This document shows, piece after piece, positions 22,453-31,475 of a stretch of 64,000 nucleotides of DNA (within the stretch, counting starts at the first letter, position 1; each line of letters opens with the position of its first letter). The DNA is taken from the IMG/VR virus record IMGVR_UViG_3300037504_000674, positions 1 through 64,000 of that record. One strand, written 5' to 3'. The DNA is from a virus. The notes below the pieces were generated by a model that saw only the letters and a program-made list of their open reading frames with translations, had not been told where the DNA came from and did not search any database. Both the position numbers and the translations under genes were made by a program.

Positions 22453-25400
22453 TTAGGTTAACTCCTTCACTGGGGAGCGCGGCTCCCAATTCTGATCGTA
22501 CCACCCGCCACCCAACCATCTAGGGTCAGACACCCCGGCGTCGCCGAGGTGCCATGAGCACATCGCTAGTAAATTAGTCTCGCTTTGCACGTAGTCGTAC
22601 ATATCAACGACAACATTTCCCCATGTATCCCAATCGTAATCGGGCATCCATCCCAAATCATTCATGTGCGACGGAGAGTACACCCCGCCCTCGGTGCTGA
22701 TGGTTTTTGGTATCACAGACAAATGATGGTAAATTTGCTCTTGATACACCTGATATCCCTTGAGGCACATGTCGGTTACGAAAGACTGTTGGTAAGGACT
22801 GTAGTCTAGCGGCCTATTGAACCTGGCGGCATGCACTGCCAACCACCCTTGATCGTTTAGGACCGATCTTGCACGATCTTGTTCGTTTTCGCGCAACCAA
22901 AGCGCAATCTTGCTAACCCACATGATAGCAGAATACTTATCGTTTGTGCCATTACGATCCGTGGGCGCCATGGCATAGAACGCTGGTTTGCCACCCATAG
23001 AAACAATTTTCTCGGCATCTAGTAACCAGTTGGACGCAACCAGCGAGACGATATGATCATTCTGCCAGCTCACTAGGTCCTGATAATCTGACCGCCACTC
23101 GTTTGGTAAATTGGGCTCATTGCCTATCTCGAAGTACTGCACGCCAACATCAATGAGTCGCTGAGCGCGCTCGATATTTTTTAGATTACCAGGAAATTGC
23201 CCGGCTTGATACAGCCTGACAATCGGCGTGATATCGTTATTCAAAAGCTCAGCACACATATCCACATTTGCGTCATCACCAGTGTCGAGTAGCTTATACC
23301 ATTTGACACCGAGCCGCTTGAGGTGACCAGCTATATTGGCGGGAGAGTCTGGAGGCGATGTGACCGGTGGCGCATGCACGCCACGCGAGTTGTCTCCATC
23401 GTCTTCGGGCCACAAGATAAGTGGCGCAGGATCAACAAACTCCCCGTTTACACGAACATCAATATGCAGGTGATCGCCGTATGATTTACCGGTGTTATCT
23501 GGCTTGCCTATCAAATCACCGCGCTTCAACTGGTCGCCCTTTTGAACGTAAGCGCCATTCTCTACCATATGAGCGTAGCGTGTGCGTACATCATCTGCGT
23601 TAATACGCGAGTCAACAACAACAGTGTATCCGAAGTCACCCAGATCGCCAACAGACACAACCTCACCAGGAAGTGCGCATACGAGTTCGTCTCCCCAGGC
23701 AGCCCATGACGATCTCAAGTCAAGGCCCATGTGGATATACGAACCGCGATCTGCGCCAAATGGTGATGTGATATGAGGTGGCATGTGCGTTGTGGGGTAC
23801 TCTAGCCAAGGCACGCTTTGATCTGGGTAGTAATACTGACGCAGAAGCCGGGCAAACTCTTCCGGGCCACCAGCATCTATCGGGATATACTCGATGTCTG
23901 GGTAATGTTCGCCGAAAAACGATTTCAGATCGCCATTCCACGAATCTGGATTAAGCGCCACGACCGTTGTATCGGTCCCCGGCCCCCACCCGGCATCATC
24001 CGCAGATGATGAAATCGTAAATCTCTTTTCATTCCAGATATCAGCCAGTCCACTTACCCAATCGAAATCATGGTCTGGGGGGATCAAGATATACGTTCGA
24101 TCATACACCTCGCGTGGCTCACATGATGTTTTGGGTGGCTTGGCGCACTCGTAGTCTTTAACCGAGCGCATGTAATCATGAAGCTCTTGATCCCAATCTA
24201 TAAAGTTAAAGTTGCGCCATGTACTCGCCACCGATGACAGTGTAAACAAGTGGGCGCCAAGGACGTAGTAATCTTCACATAGCCCTTCGTCATACCAGGA
24301 AATCTCATCGAGCCATTCGTTCGGACTAATTTTTCGAGTGTACCACGGAAGGGCAACGTTGAACTCAGTGATCAGCAATGGAACAACCTCGCCACGCGGG
24401 ATCAAGAAATCCTCGTAGAGCCAGCGGTATCTAAACGCCAGCGTCCCGCGATCCGGGTATGTCGGCCTACCAGGAAGTGGCTCGCCAAACCCATCATCCA
24501 TCGGGTAAGCATATTCATGCAATGCCAGCACATGCCCGCCAGCTTTTGCGTCGGCGAACACACCAGTATGGACAATAGCTTCCCAGTCCTCCCATTCTGG
24601 GACACCCATGCTATACGAGAAAAGAGCTAACTTGAACCCATTAGCATTCGCTATGCTTATACAATGCTTGAAGAATTCAGCGATACTCCTGTGCCCCTCC
24701 GTTCCTGGCGGGTCTTGCTCGTTGATAATCTCCCAGTAATCAACGTAAGGGTGCTGTTCCCAAATCGGCATGAGGTTATTCATAATCAGCTCGGCCTCTG
24801 CGGCCAGGTCGCCGCTGAAGTCTGGGCCCTCCACATTTATGCTGGGGTCAACGCCGTGCATAAGACGGGCGACCGTGATTGTCTCAGGGGATTCGCGCTT
24901 GATATCAGCCAGCCATCCGACATCGTTTAGTGCCTTGACTGTCGGTACAGCGAACCCATCATCCATGGCATCCTCTATGACATCCGACGTGCCGCCATCA
25001 CCAATGGAGTGAATACCTAGTTTGGTTCCGGCGGAAATGTAGGGATAGTCATAATCGCCTGGTGGTGGCGTTGGTGGTTCAGGGTGAGTCTTAACCAATT
25101 CTAGCTTAGCGTTGTCATAATACGCATCATTATGCTTGAACGGCCACAAAACTGTGTGGTACAAAAAAACTGTAGCCGTGCTCCTTACCGCCACAAACTC
25201 AACAGGCGGAACTTCGTGGAACTTGTTGTAGATATGCGCTCCGGTACCCCATATGACGCTGCTTGCGTATGGATTGGTTCCGCCGGTCGGGTCAACGCCT
25301 ACCGAGAAGGTGAAATTCTCTAGCGCGTGATCGTCTACCAAACCAGATAACTTGAAGTACCCAGAGTTTCCTGCTACCTCGCTGTAGCTTGGGTCGTCTG

Positions 25401-25761
25401 AATTGGATGACCATGCATGAGCATGAACGCTAAAGCGGTACCGCTTACCTGGCTCAACCTCAACTTGCTGGTACAGCCCGCCCTCGCCAATCTTGTAAAA
25501 CGTGAACATGACATACCCATAGGGAGGAGAAATATAGCGTCCATCATGCGGCGCTAGGCGCGCCTCTGGCTCGGCGTAGCCTACTTGATTATCCGGGTCG
25601 TGCATTGGTGGCCTCTCATCGTGGTAGTACCATACTTTCCAATCCGCAGGGGCGCTCACTTCGCCACGTTCTGTTTCGTAATACCCGTTTTGATCCGGGG
25701 TATACACATGGCACTTATGACTGCCGCCACCTGGTGCATCGAAGTTAGGGTTCTTCAACAT
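22453..25761 (-). CDS. Multi-domain enzyme: CBM, glycosidase, M23 peptidase, glycosidase
   Basis: 1102 residues. About 1-225: carbohydrate-binding-like jelly roll starting with NPNFDAPGGG; about 227-236: Pro-rich linker; about 240-560: TIM-barrel glycosidase of clan A type with WEIINEQ (Glu348, acid/base) and LITEFN (Glu466, nucleophile); about 660-790: M23 (LytM-like) zinc endopeptidase with HMGLD (His677, Asp681) and HLHID (His764, His766); about 810-1102: second TIM barrel with YFEIGNEPN (Glu882) and TISTEGG (Glu1024). All key residues are present. It would cut both sugar and peptide bonds, most likely in the host wall or capsule; no signal peptide is seen. The surrounding genes are for DNA metabolism, not tail, which is odd. 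Confidence 0.8.
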   Translation of the reverse strand: MLKNPNFDAPGGGSHKCHVYTPDQNGYYETERGEVSAPADWKVWYYHDERPPMHDPDNQVGYAEPEARLAPHDGRYISPPYGYVMFTFYKIGEGGLYQQVEVEPGKRYRFSVHAHAWSSNSDDPSYSEVAGNSGYFKLSGLVDDHALENFTFSVGVDPTGGTNPYASSVIWGTGAHIYNKFHEVPPVEFVAVRSTATVFLYHTVLWPFKHNDAYYDNAKLELVKTHPEPPTPPPGDYDYPYISAGTKLGIHSIGDGGTSDVIEDAMDDGFAVPTVKALNDVGWLADIKRESPETITVARLMHGVDPSINVEGPDFSGDLAAEAELIMNNLMPIWEQHPYVDYWEIINEQDPPGTEGHRSIAEFFKHCISIANANGFKLALFSYSMGVPEWEDWEAIVHTGVFADAKAGGHVLALHEYAYPMDDGFGEPLPGRPTYPDRGTLAFRYRWLYEDFLIPRGEVVPLLITEFNVALPWYTRKISPNEWLDEISWYDEGLCEDYYVLGAHLFTLSSVASTWRNFNFIDWDQELHDYMRSVKDYECAKPPKTSCEPREVYDRTYILIPPDHDFDWVSGLADIWNEKRFTISSSADDAGWGPGTDTTVVALNPDSWNGDLKSFFGEHYPDIEYIPIDAGGPEEFARLLRQYYYPDQSVPWLEYPTTHMPPHITSPFGADRGSYIHMGLDLRSSWAAWGDELVCALPGEVVSVGDLGDFGYTVVVDSRINADDVRTRYAHMVENGAYVQKGDQLKRGDLIGKPDNTGKSYGDHLHIDVRVNGEFVDPAPLILWPEDDGDNSRGVHAPPVTSPPDSPANIAGHLKRLGVKWYKLLDTGDDANVDMCAELLNNDITPIVRLYQAGQFPGNLKNIERAQRLIDVGVQYFEIGNEPNLPNEWRSDYQDLVSWQNDHIVSLVASNWLLDAEKIVSMGGKPAFYAMAPTDRNGTNDKYSAIMWVSKIALWLRENEQDRARSVLNDQGWLAVHAARFNRPLDYSPYQQSFVTDMCLKGYQVYQEQIYHHLSVIPKTISTEGGVYSPSHMNDLGWMPDYDWDTWGNVVVDMYDYVQSETNLLAMCSWHLGDAGVSDPRWLGGGWYDQNWEPRSPVKELT

Positions 25762-26761
25762 AATTCTCTCTTATCCTCCTGATTAACGACGCGAGAAGAT
25801 CGGGCTGCGAGCGCAAATTATCGAAAGCGTCCCTGCGACCGTGGCCCAATGTAGCTTCCTCTCCCGTTTCCTCATCAATGTAATAGTACCAAGCGCCCTT
25901 GCGGTACGCCACGCCAAGGTCCTTGCCCAAATCGAAGACCTCTTGAACAATATCAATCCCCAACCCATCTGTGATTTGAAACTCCGCCCACTGAAAAGCT
26001 GGCCCAACATTCTTTTGCCAGGTAATCCTGCTTGTGATACCGACAACAGTGTCATCTGAAGAAGACTCTCTCACGCGACCAGTATAATCAATTCTACCGA
26101 GCACCGACGAATAAAACTTGAGCGCATTGCCACCAACCAGGCCATAGCTTGGCCCAGCAAAGCTCTGTCTTCCAAACAGTGCGCTCCGCTGAGATGTAAA
26201 CAAAATAGCTGTTCCGGTTCTCTTGGCGGCTGACACTAATGGAACAAGTATTTTTTTCATCATCAGCGCATGCTTACCAGGTGCGTTTTCTGATGTTTCT
26301 CCAACCAAAAAAATCTTCGGCGCCCACGCAGCCACAGAATCAACTGCTATCATGGAATACTCGCCGCTTTCGGTCAGAGCGATTACGATATCGCCAACCT
26401 GCTCACCATACACGTCAAGACTCGGATCAATATCAAACACTGTCAGGTCATCCATGTCAACGCCGATATTGCCGAAATAGTCTGGGTCACAACGATGCTC
26501 AAGATTACCGAAAGCCACCTGCCCCAGCTTTTGAGCTTCCCGCATACACATTGCCATAAAGGTTGTTTTGCCGCCGCCCTCCTTTCCCCACACGGTTGTC
26601 AATAACCCGCGAGGGATACCGCACATTTTACCGCGCTCGCCAAGCGAAAGGTCGATTGCCATAGAGCCAGTGGATATGTACTCGATACCGTCAAGGTGCC
26701 CACTTTCTCCGGGAAACTTAATGACACCGCCATACTTCTGGTTCAGTTTTTTTAAGTCCAT
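25745..26761 (-). CDS. recA: RecA-like recombinase
   Basis: Binds single-stranded DNA as a filament and exchanges strands using ATP. Walker A GKEGGGKTT is at 59-67; NLEHRCDPDY holds the catalytic Glu; Walker B is MIAVDSVAAW; the L2 region is ILFTSQRSALFG ... GLVGGNALKFYSSV, as in RecA. At 338 aa it is close to bacterial RecA but has a shorter acidic tail. The ATG at 26761 has GGAGG 12 bases upstream. Overlaps the start of the large enzyme gene by 17 bases. Confidence 0.9.
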   Translation of the reverse strand: MDLKKLNQKYGGVIKFPGESGHLDGIEYISTGSMAIDLSLGERGKMCGIPRGLLTTVWGKEGGGKTTFMAMCMREAQKLGQVAFGNLEHRCDPDYFGNIGVDMDDLTVFDIDPSLDVYGEQVGDIVIALTESGEYSMIAVDSVAAWAPKIFLVGETSENAPGKHALMMKKILVPLVSAAKRTGTAILFTSQRSALFGRQSFAGPSYGLVGGNALKFYSSVLGRIDYTGRVRESSSDDTVVGITSRITWQKNVGPAFQWAEFQITDGLGIDIVQEVFDLGKDLGVAYRKGAWYYYIDEETGEEATLGHGRRDAFDNLRSQPDLLASLIRRIRENYVEEP

Positions 26762-26762
26762 G

Positions 26763-27254
26763 TTAAAGAGATACCTCCCAAACACCACCCCCTAACCACG
26801 CGAGACCATACGGCTCCAATTCACTCATGCCATAGGGGATAGATTTTCTGTCTAGCGCATTCTCTATATCGTAAAACAATTCTAGCGGAATCAGATATGT
26901 TACGCGCGGGTACTTTCTGTGACGTATCCGCTTGCCCATGCACAACCATAACCACATATGATAGTCGTCCTGGTGATCATCGGACCAGTTGCGCTTGTCA
27001 TCATCGATATCGCTAAAAGGTATACGTGTCTCGCCATACTTAACCTCGATGGCATGCCAGTCAACTCGGCGCTCACCCCAGTTTGGCACAGCAACCCGAA
27101 TGTCGAAAGTGCCAGCAGCAGCATTAGGATAAAGCACGTTATGACACCTCGGACAAGACACTGCATCGCGAGTTACCCTCACCCAGTAATCACCATGGGC
27201 TCTGAGCGAACGAGCTGCTTCCGCAGCCACGCCGTGGGACCCCCTCTCTTTCAT
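26763..27254 (-). CDS. PD-(D/E)XK nuclease, Holliday-junction-resolvase or VRR-NUC-like
   Basis: Residues 1-25 (MKERGSHGVAAEAARSLRAHGDYWVRV) give the leading Glu helix; GTFDIRVAVP supplies the Asp; WHAIEVKYGE supplies the E-x-K. This is the arrangement of small PD-(D/E)XK nucleases such as Hjc or VRR-NUC. An inserted CPRC-CHNVL-type Cys/His group near 34-39 may bind zinc. It probably resolves branched DNA with RecA, whose gene follows within one base. The start overlaps the preceding gene by four bases. Confidence 0.75.
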   Translation of the reverse strand: MKERGSHGVAAEAARSLRAHGDYWVRVTRDAVSCPRCHNVLYPNAAAGTFDIRVAVPNWGERRVDWHAIEVKYGETRIPFSDIDDDKRNWSDDHQDDYHMWLWLCMGKRIRHRKYPRVTYLIPLELFYDIENALDRKSIPYGMSELEPYGLAWLGGGVWEVSL

Positions 27255-27484
27255 AGGTAGCCCAGTTGGTCCAAATCAGTGATTAGCATCTTCTCGCCGC
27301 TCACGCCGTCCCACAACAAAGTAGGGCTAACGTATAAACATTCTAGCCGATCGTACTTGGCGAATTCAACCGAGTGGTCACCAGACCAGAATACAGAGCC
27401 GCAATACGGGCATTCACGTAGCCCATTGGGCAACATAACAAACCCGCGAGGCTGCTGACAATTAGGGCAATCATTCAGACTCAT
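27251..27484 (-). CDS. Small zinc-ribbon protein, 77 aa
   Basis: CPNCQQPRG near the start and CPYCGSVFW about 20 residues later make a four-Cys zinc ribbon (rubredoxin-like knuckle pair). The second half is a short mixed domain. The ATG with GAGGAG upstream is preferred over the TTG two codons earlier. It may bind DNA or a partner of the nearby nucleases. Confidence 0.65.
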   Translation of the reverse strand: MSLNDCPNCQQPRGFVMLPNGLRECPYCGSVFWSGDHSVEFAKYDRLECLYVSPTLLWDGVSGEKMLITDLDQLGYL

Positions 27485-27797
27485 TAACAATACTCCTCGC
27501 TAGAACCAAATACCCGGCGGCGTCTCTAAATGAGTCATCAACAGGCTCGTTTTCGGCAGTTCCGTCACGCCTGAACAAAAGATTGCACAAACGGTCAATC
27601 TTGAGAATGACCATCAGTATAGCGTAGCCCTCTTTAGTTCGTGCGTCGATGCACATAAGATCGCAGATTTTAGATATACGCTTGAAGTTAGATAACACAT
27701 CGTCATCGGTCGCGTAATCATGAGCCTTCCTAGTAAGTGTATCAATCAAATCTTGATGCCAACGTTCTGCTAACTGAAGCATCTCCTCTGTTCTCAC
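27471..27797 (-). CDS. DUF1599-like (nucleotide modification associated) protein, 108 aa
   Basis: Pattern KAHDYATDDDVLSNFKRISKIC ... EGYAILMVILKIDRLCNLL ... ENEPVDDSFRDAAGYLVLA matches a widespread phage family related to DUF1599, all-helical and with the D-Y and D-x-x-R clusters of MazG-like nucleotide-binding folds. It has been linked to modified nucleotide metabolism by context in other phages; no enzymatic role is proved. Overlaps the genes on both sides. Confidence 0.7.
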   Translation of the reverse strand: MRTEEMLQLAERWHQDLIDTLTRKAHDYATDDDVLSNFKRISKICDLMCIDARTKEGYAILMVILKIDRLCNLLFRRDGTAENEPVDDSFRDAAGYLVLARSIVNESE

Positions 27798-28774
27798 GCT
27801 TCCCCCCTTGCAGATACATACACAGTGGCAAACTGAACCGGTGAGTTAGTATGAAACTTGAGGTTGTTATAGTATGGCGTAGAGCTAATGATCTCTACGA
27901 GCATCATCCCATGATTCCAACGAGTCGTTGGCTTATAATGAGGGTTGAGATCGCACAAGCATGCGACTTCATACGCCTCACAAACTCTGAGCGGACCGCC
28001 AGCGGACCAATTGCCAGACTTGTGATTGTGACCCTGGATAACATCCTGCTGATACAGCCGGTCGTCAGCCTCATTCTTAGCGGCATATCCGCCGTGCTTG
28101 GAGTAGCGGCGACCGTGGATAACAGCCAGTCGATCATTACAGTACCAACGCTCAACGCCACCATACTTAATACCAAGGTCATCCATGCGCATCAATGACT
28201 CTATGCGCATCGCGTCTAGGTTGGCTATCTCTGGGCTCTTGTTGAGGAACCTGTCCCAGCGCGCCTCGTGGTTGCCTGGCACAAAATACCAATTGGCTTC
28301 TGGGGCAGACGACACCAACAAGCGATTCATCTTGTACCCAACGTTGAGCTCACCTTGCAATTGGGTGATTCTGTTGGGATCGCGGCTAAAAGAAGACACG
28401 GCGTACATATCCTGTATGTCGCCAGCCATAACAACTTCATCCGGATTGAATGACTGGATCGTCTTGGCGGCCATATGTATCGCACTCTCGTCGTGATATT
28501 CGTAGTGCATATCACATATCACAGCCATGCGCAAGTCTTCTAGCGAGCACTTGGTGATCCTTTTCTCTTGTTCCACCTCCCCATCGTCTATATCAAACTC
28601 GCACAGCTCATCATATGAGCAAATACCAAACTCGCGCTCGAAAGCCGCCTGCATTGACGAACGCGCCACTTTAATACCATCGTCGCGCATCTCTCTTACC
28701 ATATGTCGCCAGCCATCGCATTGCTCACGATAGTCAAGAGCTAACGACAGTATGTAATCCCAATCCCGTTTCAA
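27794..28774 (-). CDS. Calcineurin-like metallophosphoesterase
   Basis: About 326 aa. Metal-binding motifs are CDMHYEYHD (D-x-H), AGDIQD (G-D-x2-D), PGNHEARW (G-N-H-E), VIHGRRYS and QGHNHKSG (G-H-x-H), all in order. Such phage enzymes hydrolyse phosphodiesters, for example in DNA end or RNA processing. The N-terminal 80 residues are an extra domain with a helix pattern (RSSMQAAFEREFGICSYDEL) that may be HTH-like. Overlaps the HNH gene by four bases. Confidence 0.85.
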   Translation of the reverse strand: MKRDWDYILSLALDYREQCDGWRHMVREMRDDGIKVARSSMQAAFEREFGICSYDELCEFDIDDGEVEQEKRITKCSLEDLRMAVICDMHYEYHDESAIHMAAKTIQSFNPDEVVMAGDIQDMYAVSSFSRDPNRITQLQGELNVGYKMNRLLVSSAPEANWYFVPGNHEARWDRFLNKSPEIANLDAMRIESLMRMDDLGIKYGGVERWYCNDRLAVIHGRRYSKHGGYAAKNEADDRLYQQDVIQGHNHKSGNWSAGGPLRVCEAYEVACLCDLNPHYKPTTRWNHGMMLVEIISSTPYYNNLKFHTNSPVQFATVYVSARGEA

Positions 28775-29247
28775 TTGTCCTCCTGTCTTAGTCTAAGGTA
28801 CTCTAGTAGCCAAAGATCGAAACCGCCGCCCAGGTATTCTTGTATCACATCGCGCGATCCACAGCGAGGGCACTGTTCGCCGCCGTTAAATAGGTGCATG
28901 CAATTACAGCATTCGTATATGCACCCTAAGCCCAAATATCGCTGGTAGATTTTCTCTGGGTATGCGTATCCATACTTACTCGCCATGATTTGCAGGAGCT
29001 CCGCGATCCTGTCTGGAATACCTTGGTACTCATTGTGGCATCGCCTACACACAGACGCGCGGTTCTTGTCCGAGAAACAGAGCTCCATCTCTTCTTTGGT
29101 AGATGCAAACGCCGAGCGGGAAACGATCTCATGAGGGTCTACAGCGGGGGCGTTACAGATGACGCACCTTCCATGATCGCGCTGGTATACCCGTCTCCGC
29201 GAATCATAGGTATCATACATATCAATTAAATCTTTTCTAATCCCCAT
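28771..29247 (-). CDS. HNH endonuclease with C-terminal zinc ribbon
   Basis: HNH part: CVICNAPAVDPHEIVSRSAF (zinc Cys pair plus HEI), NRASVCRRCHNEYQG (Asn and His of the HNH helix, second Cys pair). It cuts double-stranded DNA with one metal ion. The tail CNCMHLFNGGEQCPRCGS is a separate zinc ribbon. First gene of the minus-strand operon; the ATG lies 7 bases after the -10 box, so its message is probably leaderless. May nick at packaging or recombination sites or be a homing-type nuclease. Confidence 0.8.
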   Translation of the reverse strand: MGIRKDLIDMYDTYDSRRRVYQRDHGRCVICNAPAVDPHEIVSRSAFASTKEEMELCFSDKNRASVCRRCHNEYQGIPDRIAELLQIMASKYGYAYPEKIYQRYLGLGCIYECCNCMHLFNGGEQCPRCGSRDVIQEYLGGGFDLWLLEYLRLRQEDN

Positions 29248-29254
29248 ATAGCAG

Positions 29255-29282
29255 ATTGTATCACATCATTCTAGTTTGTCAA
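29255..29282 (-). promoter_or_regulatory. Strong promoter of the minus-strand DNA metabolism operon
   Basis: Minus strand: TTGACA, 16-bp spacer, TGA-TACAAT (extended -10). The -10 ends 7 bases before the ATG at 29247, so transcription should begin at or just before the A of that ATG. Confidence 0.75.
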
Positions 29283-29289
29283 GTTTAAG

Positions 29290-29324
29290 TTAAGGTTGGG
29301 ATACGTCTGAATTTGCGATAAAAT
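29290..29324 (+). promoter_or_regulatory. Late promoter for packaging genes
   Basis: TTGGGA (29296-29301), 17-bp spacer, TAAAAT (29319-29324). The -35 lies inside the sequence TTAAGGTTG (29290-29298), found again before two other late genes. The start should fall near 29331, next to the ATG at 29332. Confidence 0.6.
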
Positions 29325-29331
29325 GTTACCC

Positions 29332-29928
29332 ATGAGGAAACGCGAGCCATTACTAAAGAAAGATAAGTGCATATTAGCCGAGATGGTGGCGCGCAAGGGG
29401 ATTATTTGCTCACCAGACGTCCTCATCATTGCCGATAACTGCAACGCAACCGTTGAGTACGTTCACGACATCATCAATGCTTCCAACAACAAAGGCAAGG
29501 ATATTAACCAGCGCGTCAACAAATCGCTCGCGCATGTTCCGCTAAACAGCGACGAGCGCATCATGGCATACGCCCAAGTGATGTTGGAAGACAAGCTGAA
29601 TCGTAGAAGAATAAATGATTTACAGCTCACTGACCGCGACCCATTAGATATCCTCGACTTCGCCAGGAAGCTGAGGCACCCAGAACGCGGAACCAACATC
29701 CAAATCAACAACGCAAATCAGCCACAGATGTTTGACTTTTCTGGATGGGATACTGAGCAACTACAAAGGCTTGTCAGCAGAGTACAGTCAGCAATCGAAA
29801 CTGGAAATATAGAGGCGGTAGATGCAGAATTCAGAGAGATCGAAGATTCTCTTGCAATTTTACCAGGACGCTCAAGCGACGCTGAACCAGAAGCTATATC
29901 AGAAGGCGCTCACCAGGCCGAAGAATGA
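29332..29928 (+). CDS. terS: Probable small terminase subunit
   Basis: Lies directly before terL. The N-terminal part (KCILAEMVARKGIICSPDVLIIADNCNATVEYVHDIINAS, about residues 14-52) is basic and looks like a helix-turn-helix; the centre is helical (DERIMAYAQVMLEDKLNRRRIND), and the end is acidic. This build is usual for TerS, which recognises the pac or cos DNA and rings up on it. No direct similarity can be claimed. The ATG at 29332 is favoured because the promoter ends just before it; an earlier ATG lies inside the -10. Confidence 0.6.
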   Translation: MRKREPLLKKDKCILAEMVARKGIICSPDVLIIADNCNATVEYVHDIINASNNKGKDINQRVNKSLAHVPLNSDERIMAYAQVMLEDKLNRRRINDLQLTDRDPLDILDFARKLRHPERGTNIQINNANQPQMFDFSGWDTEQLQRLVSRVQSAIETGNIEAVDAEFREIEDSLAILPGRSSDAEPEAISEGAHQAEE

Positions 29929-31474
29929 TGACGAGTTATGGGAGTGGATACGGGATGCGTTAGGATTCAAGATGTCTCGCCACACCACGCACCCAGAGCA
30001 TAAAACGCTATTCCAATTTATCGCCGATGCGTTTTTCGAGCGCGAGCCGATACTACTAGCTAGAGGTAATCGGGGCGGCGGGAAAACGCGCGGCTACTCG
30101 ATTTTCGAGACTGCCACCACAGTCTTCAAAGACCATTCATTCACTGTGCATGTAGGAGGTTCTGAGGGGCAAGCGAAGGACGGGTACGCATACTACGCAG
30201 GATCAAAAGCCAGGGATGGTGAGGACGGATTGATTCGCAAGCCATACTTCGCGAACCTACTAGACGAGGAGCCTATGGTGAGCAGAACAGTGCTCACCAA
30301 CGGGGCTAAGCTAGAGATTCGAACTGGCGGCTCCGAGCGCGCTGTTTCGGGACCGCACCCTCAAATTCTGGCGGTAGATGAGGTTGATCATATTGACCCG
30401 CAGACGCTCGCCACAGCCATGGAGATGCCCATGGATGGTCATGGATACAAGGCAACTACCCTTCTTGCGTCTAGTCAATACCACTCTTCCGGGACCATGC
30501 AGTCGTTTATCGATACGGCTGAAGAGCGGAATCTACCAGTGTATCAATTTGACATCTTTGATACCATGCAGCCGTGCGGAAGAGAATACCCATCGGAATG
30601 CGGTGACTGCCCCCTACAATACTGGGTCAATCCATACACGAACAATCACGAGGAATTATGCACCGGGCGCGGGTCAAGAGCCGATGGGCACTACCCGTAC
30701 ACCAATGTAGTGAGTAAGTTCGTAAACGCAATTGACCCAGAGAAATGGGCTTTGCAAAACTTGCTTCTCAACGATCGCCAGCAGGGCCTGGTGTACCCGC
30801 AATACGATTCTGGGAACCAGCAATCGTTCCCGCCAAGCGGCGCCGATCTAACGAAGTGGACCTGCTTTGCGGGTATCGACCAGCGGGGTAGAGGCAGAAT
30901 TGTAGTTCTTGCTCAGGGGCCAGACGAATACTCTAATGGCAAAAAGCCAACTTGGGCCATAGCGGAATGGGCTGATGATAACAACACGCCCAGCAAGCTA
31001 ATCCAAGCCGCAAAAGATATGTCGAGGCGCATTGTTGAAGAGTTCGGGTTACATATATCTGCGTTTTGGTCCGAGAGGGCAGCGGCGGACTTGATTAAAG
31101 ACTGGCCCGCAGATATGGGCTGCTCAATCATTCCTAAGGAAGTGGCTAACGTGGCCTACGGCATTGGCGTGGTGAGGGACGCATTCAGGGATAACACCAT
31201 GACACGCTCGTTATTCATTGATACCGAACGCTGCCCGAAATTACACCGGGCTATAGCTAAAAAATACAAGTGCAAGCGTAATGCAGACGGATCATACAAC
31301 CGAGATAGACCCGGCAAATCCGGCGAGGATTTCGCTGACACTCTCAGGTACGCCTATGTGGGTGGCGCAGGCAGATCGTATTTCCATCTACCAGAACCTG
31401 TCATATTGGGACCTCCGAGAGGCGCGTTCGGTAATCAAGAACGACATACGCAAAACAAATGGCGACCGTATTAA
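29822..31474 (+). CDS. terL: Large terminase subunit, ATPase and nuclease
   Basis: Packages DNA into the prohead. Walker A-like GNRGGGKTR at 82-90 (residues LARGNRGGGKT), Walker B ILAVDEVDH with Asp186-Glu187, coupling motif region TLLASSQYHS after it. The C-terminal RNase H-like nuclease shows FAGIDQRGRG and DFADTLRYAYV. About 550 aa is normal. The reading frame begins inside terS and overlaps it by 107 bases; a later Met51 would cut off the conserved N-terminal region, so the early ATG is kept. Confidence 0.88.
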   Translation: MQNSERSKILLQFYQDAQATLNQKLYQKALTRPKNDDELWEWIRDALGFKMSRHTTHPEHKTLFQFIADAFFEREPILLARGNRGGGKTRGYSIFETATTVFKDHSFTVHVGGSEGQAKDGYAYYAGSKARDGEDGLIRKPYFANLLDEEPMVSRTVLTNGAKLEIRTGGSERAVSGPHPQILAVDEVDHIDPQTLATAMEMPMDGHGYKATTLLASSQYHSSGTMQSFIDTAEERNLPVYQFDIFDTMQPCGREYPSECGDCPLQYWVNPYTNNHEELCTGRGSRADGHYPYTNVVSKFVNAIDPEKWALQNLLLNDRQQGLVYPQYDSGNQQSFPPSGADLTKWTCFAGIDQRGRGRIVVLAQGPDEYSNGKKPTWAIAEWADDNNTPSKLIQAAKDMSRRIVEEFGLHISAFWSERAAADLIKDWPADMGCSIIPKEVANVAYGIGVVRDAFRDNTMTRSLFIDTERCPKLHRAIAKKYKCKRNADGSYNRDRPGKSGEDFADTLRYAYVGGAGRSYFHLPEPVILGPPRGAFGNQERHTQNKWRPY

Positions 31475-31475
31475 G

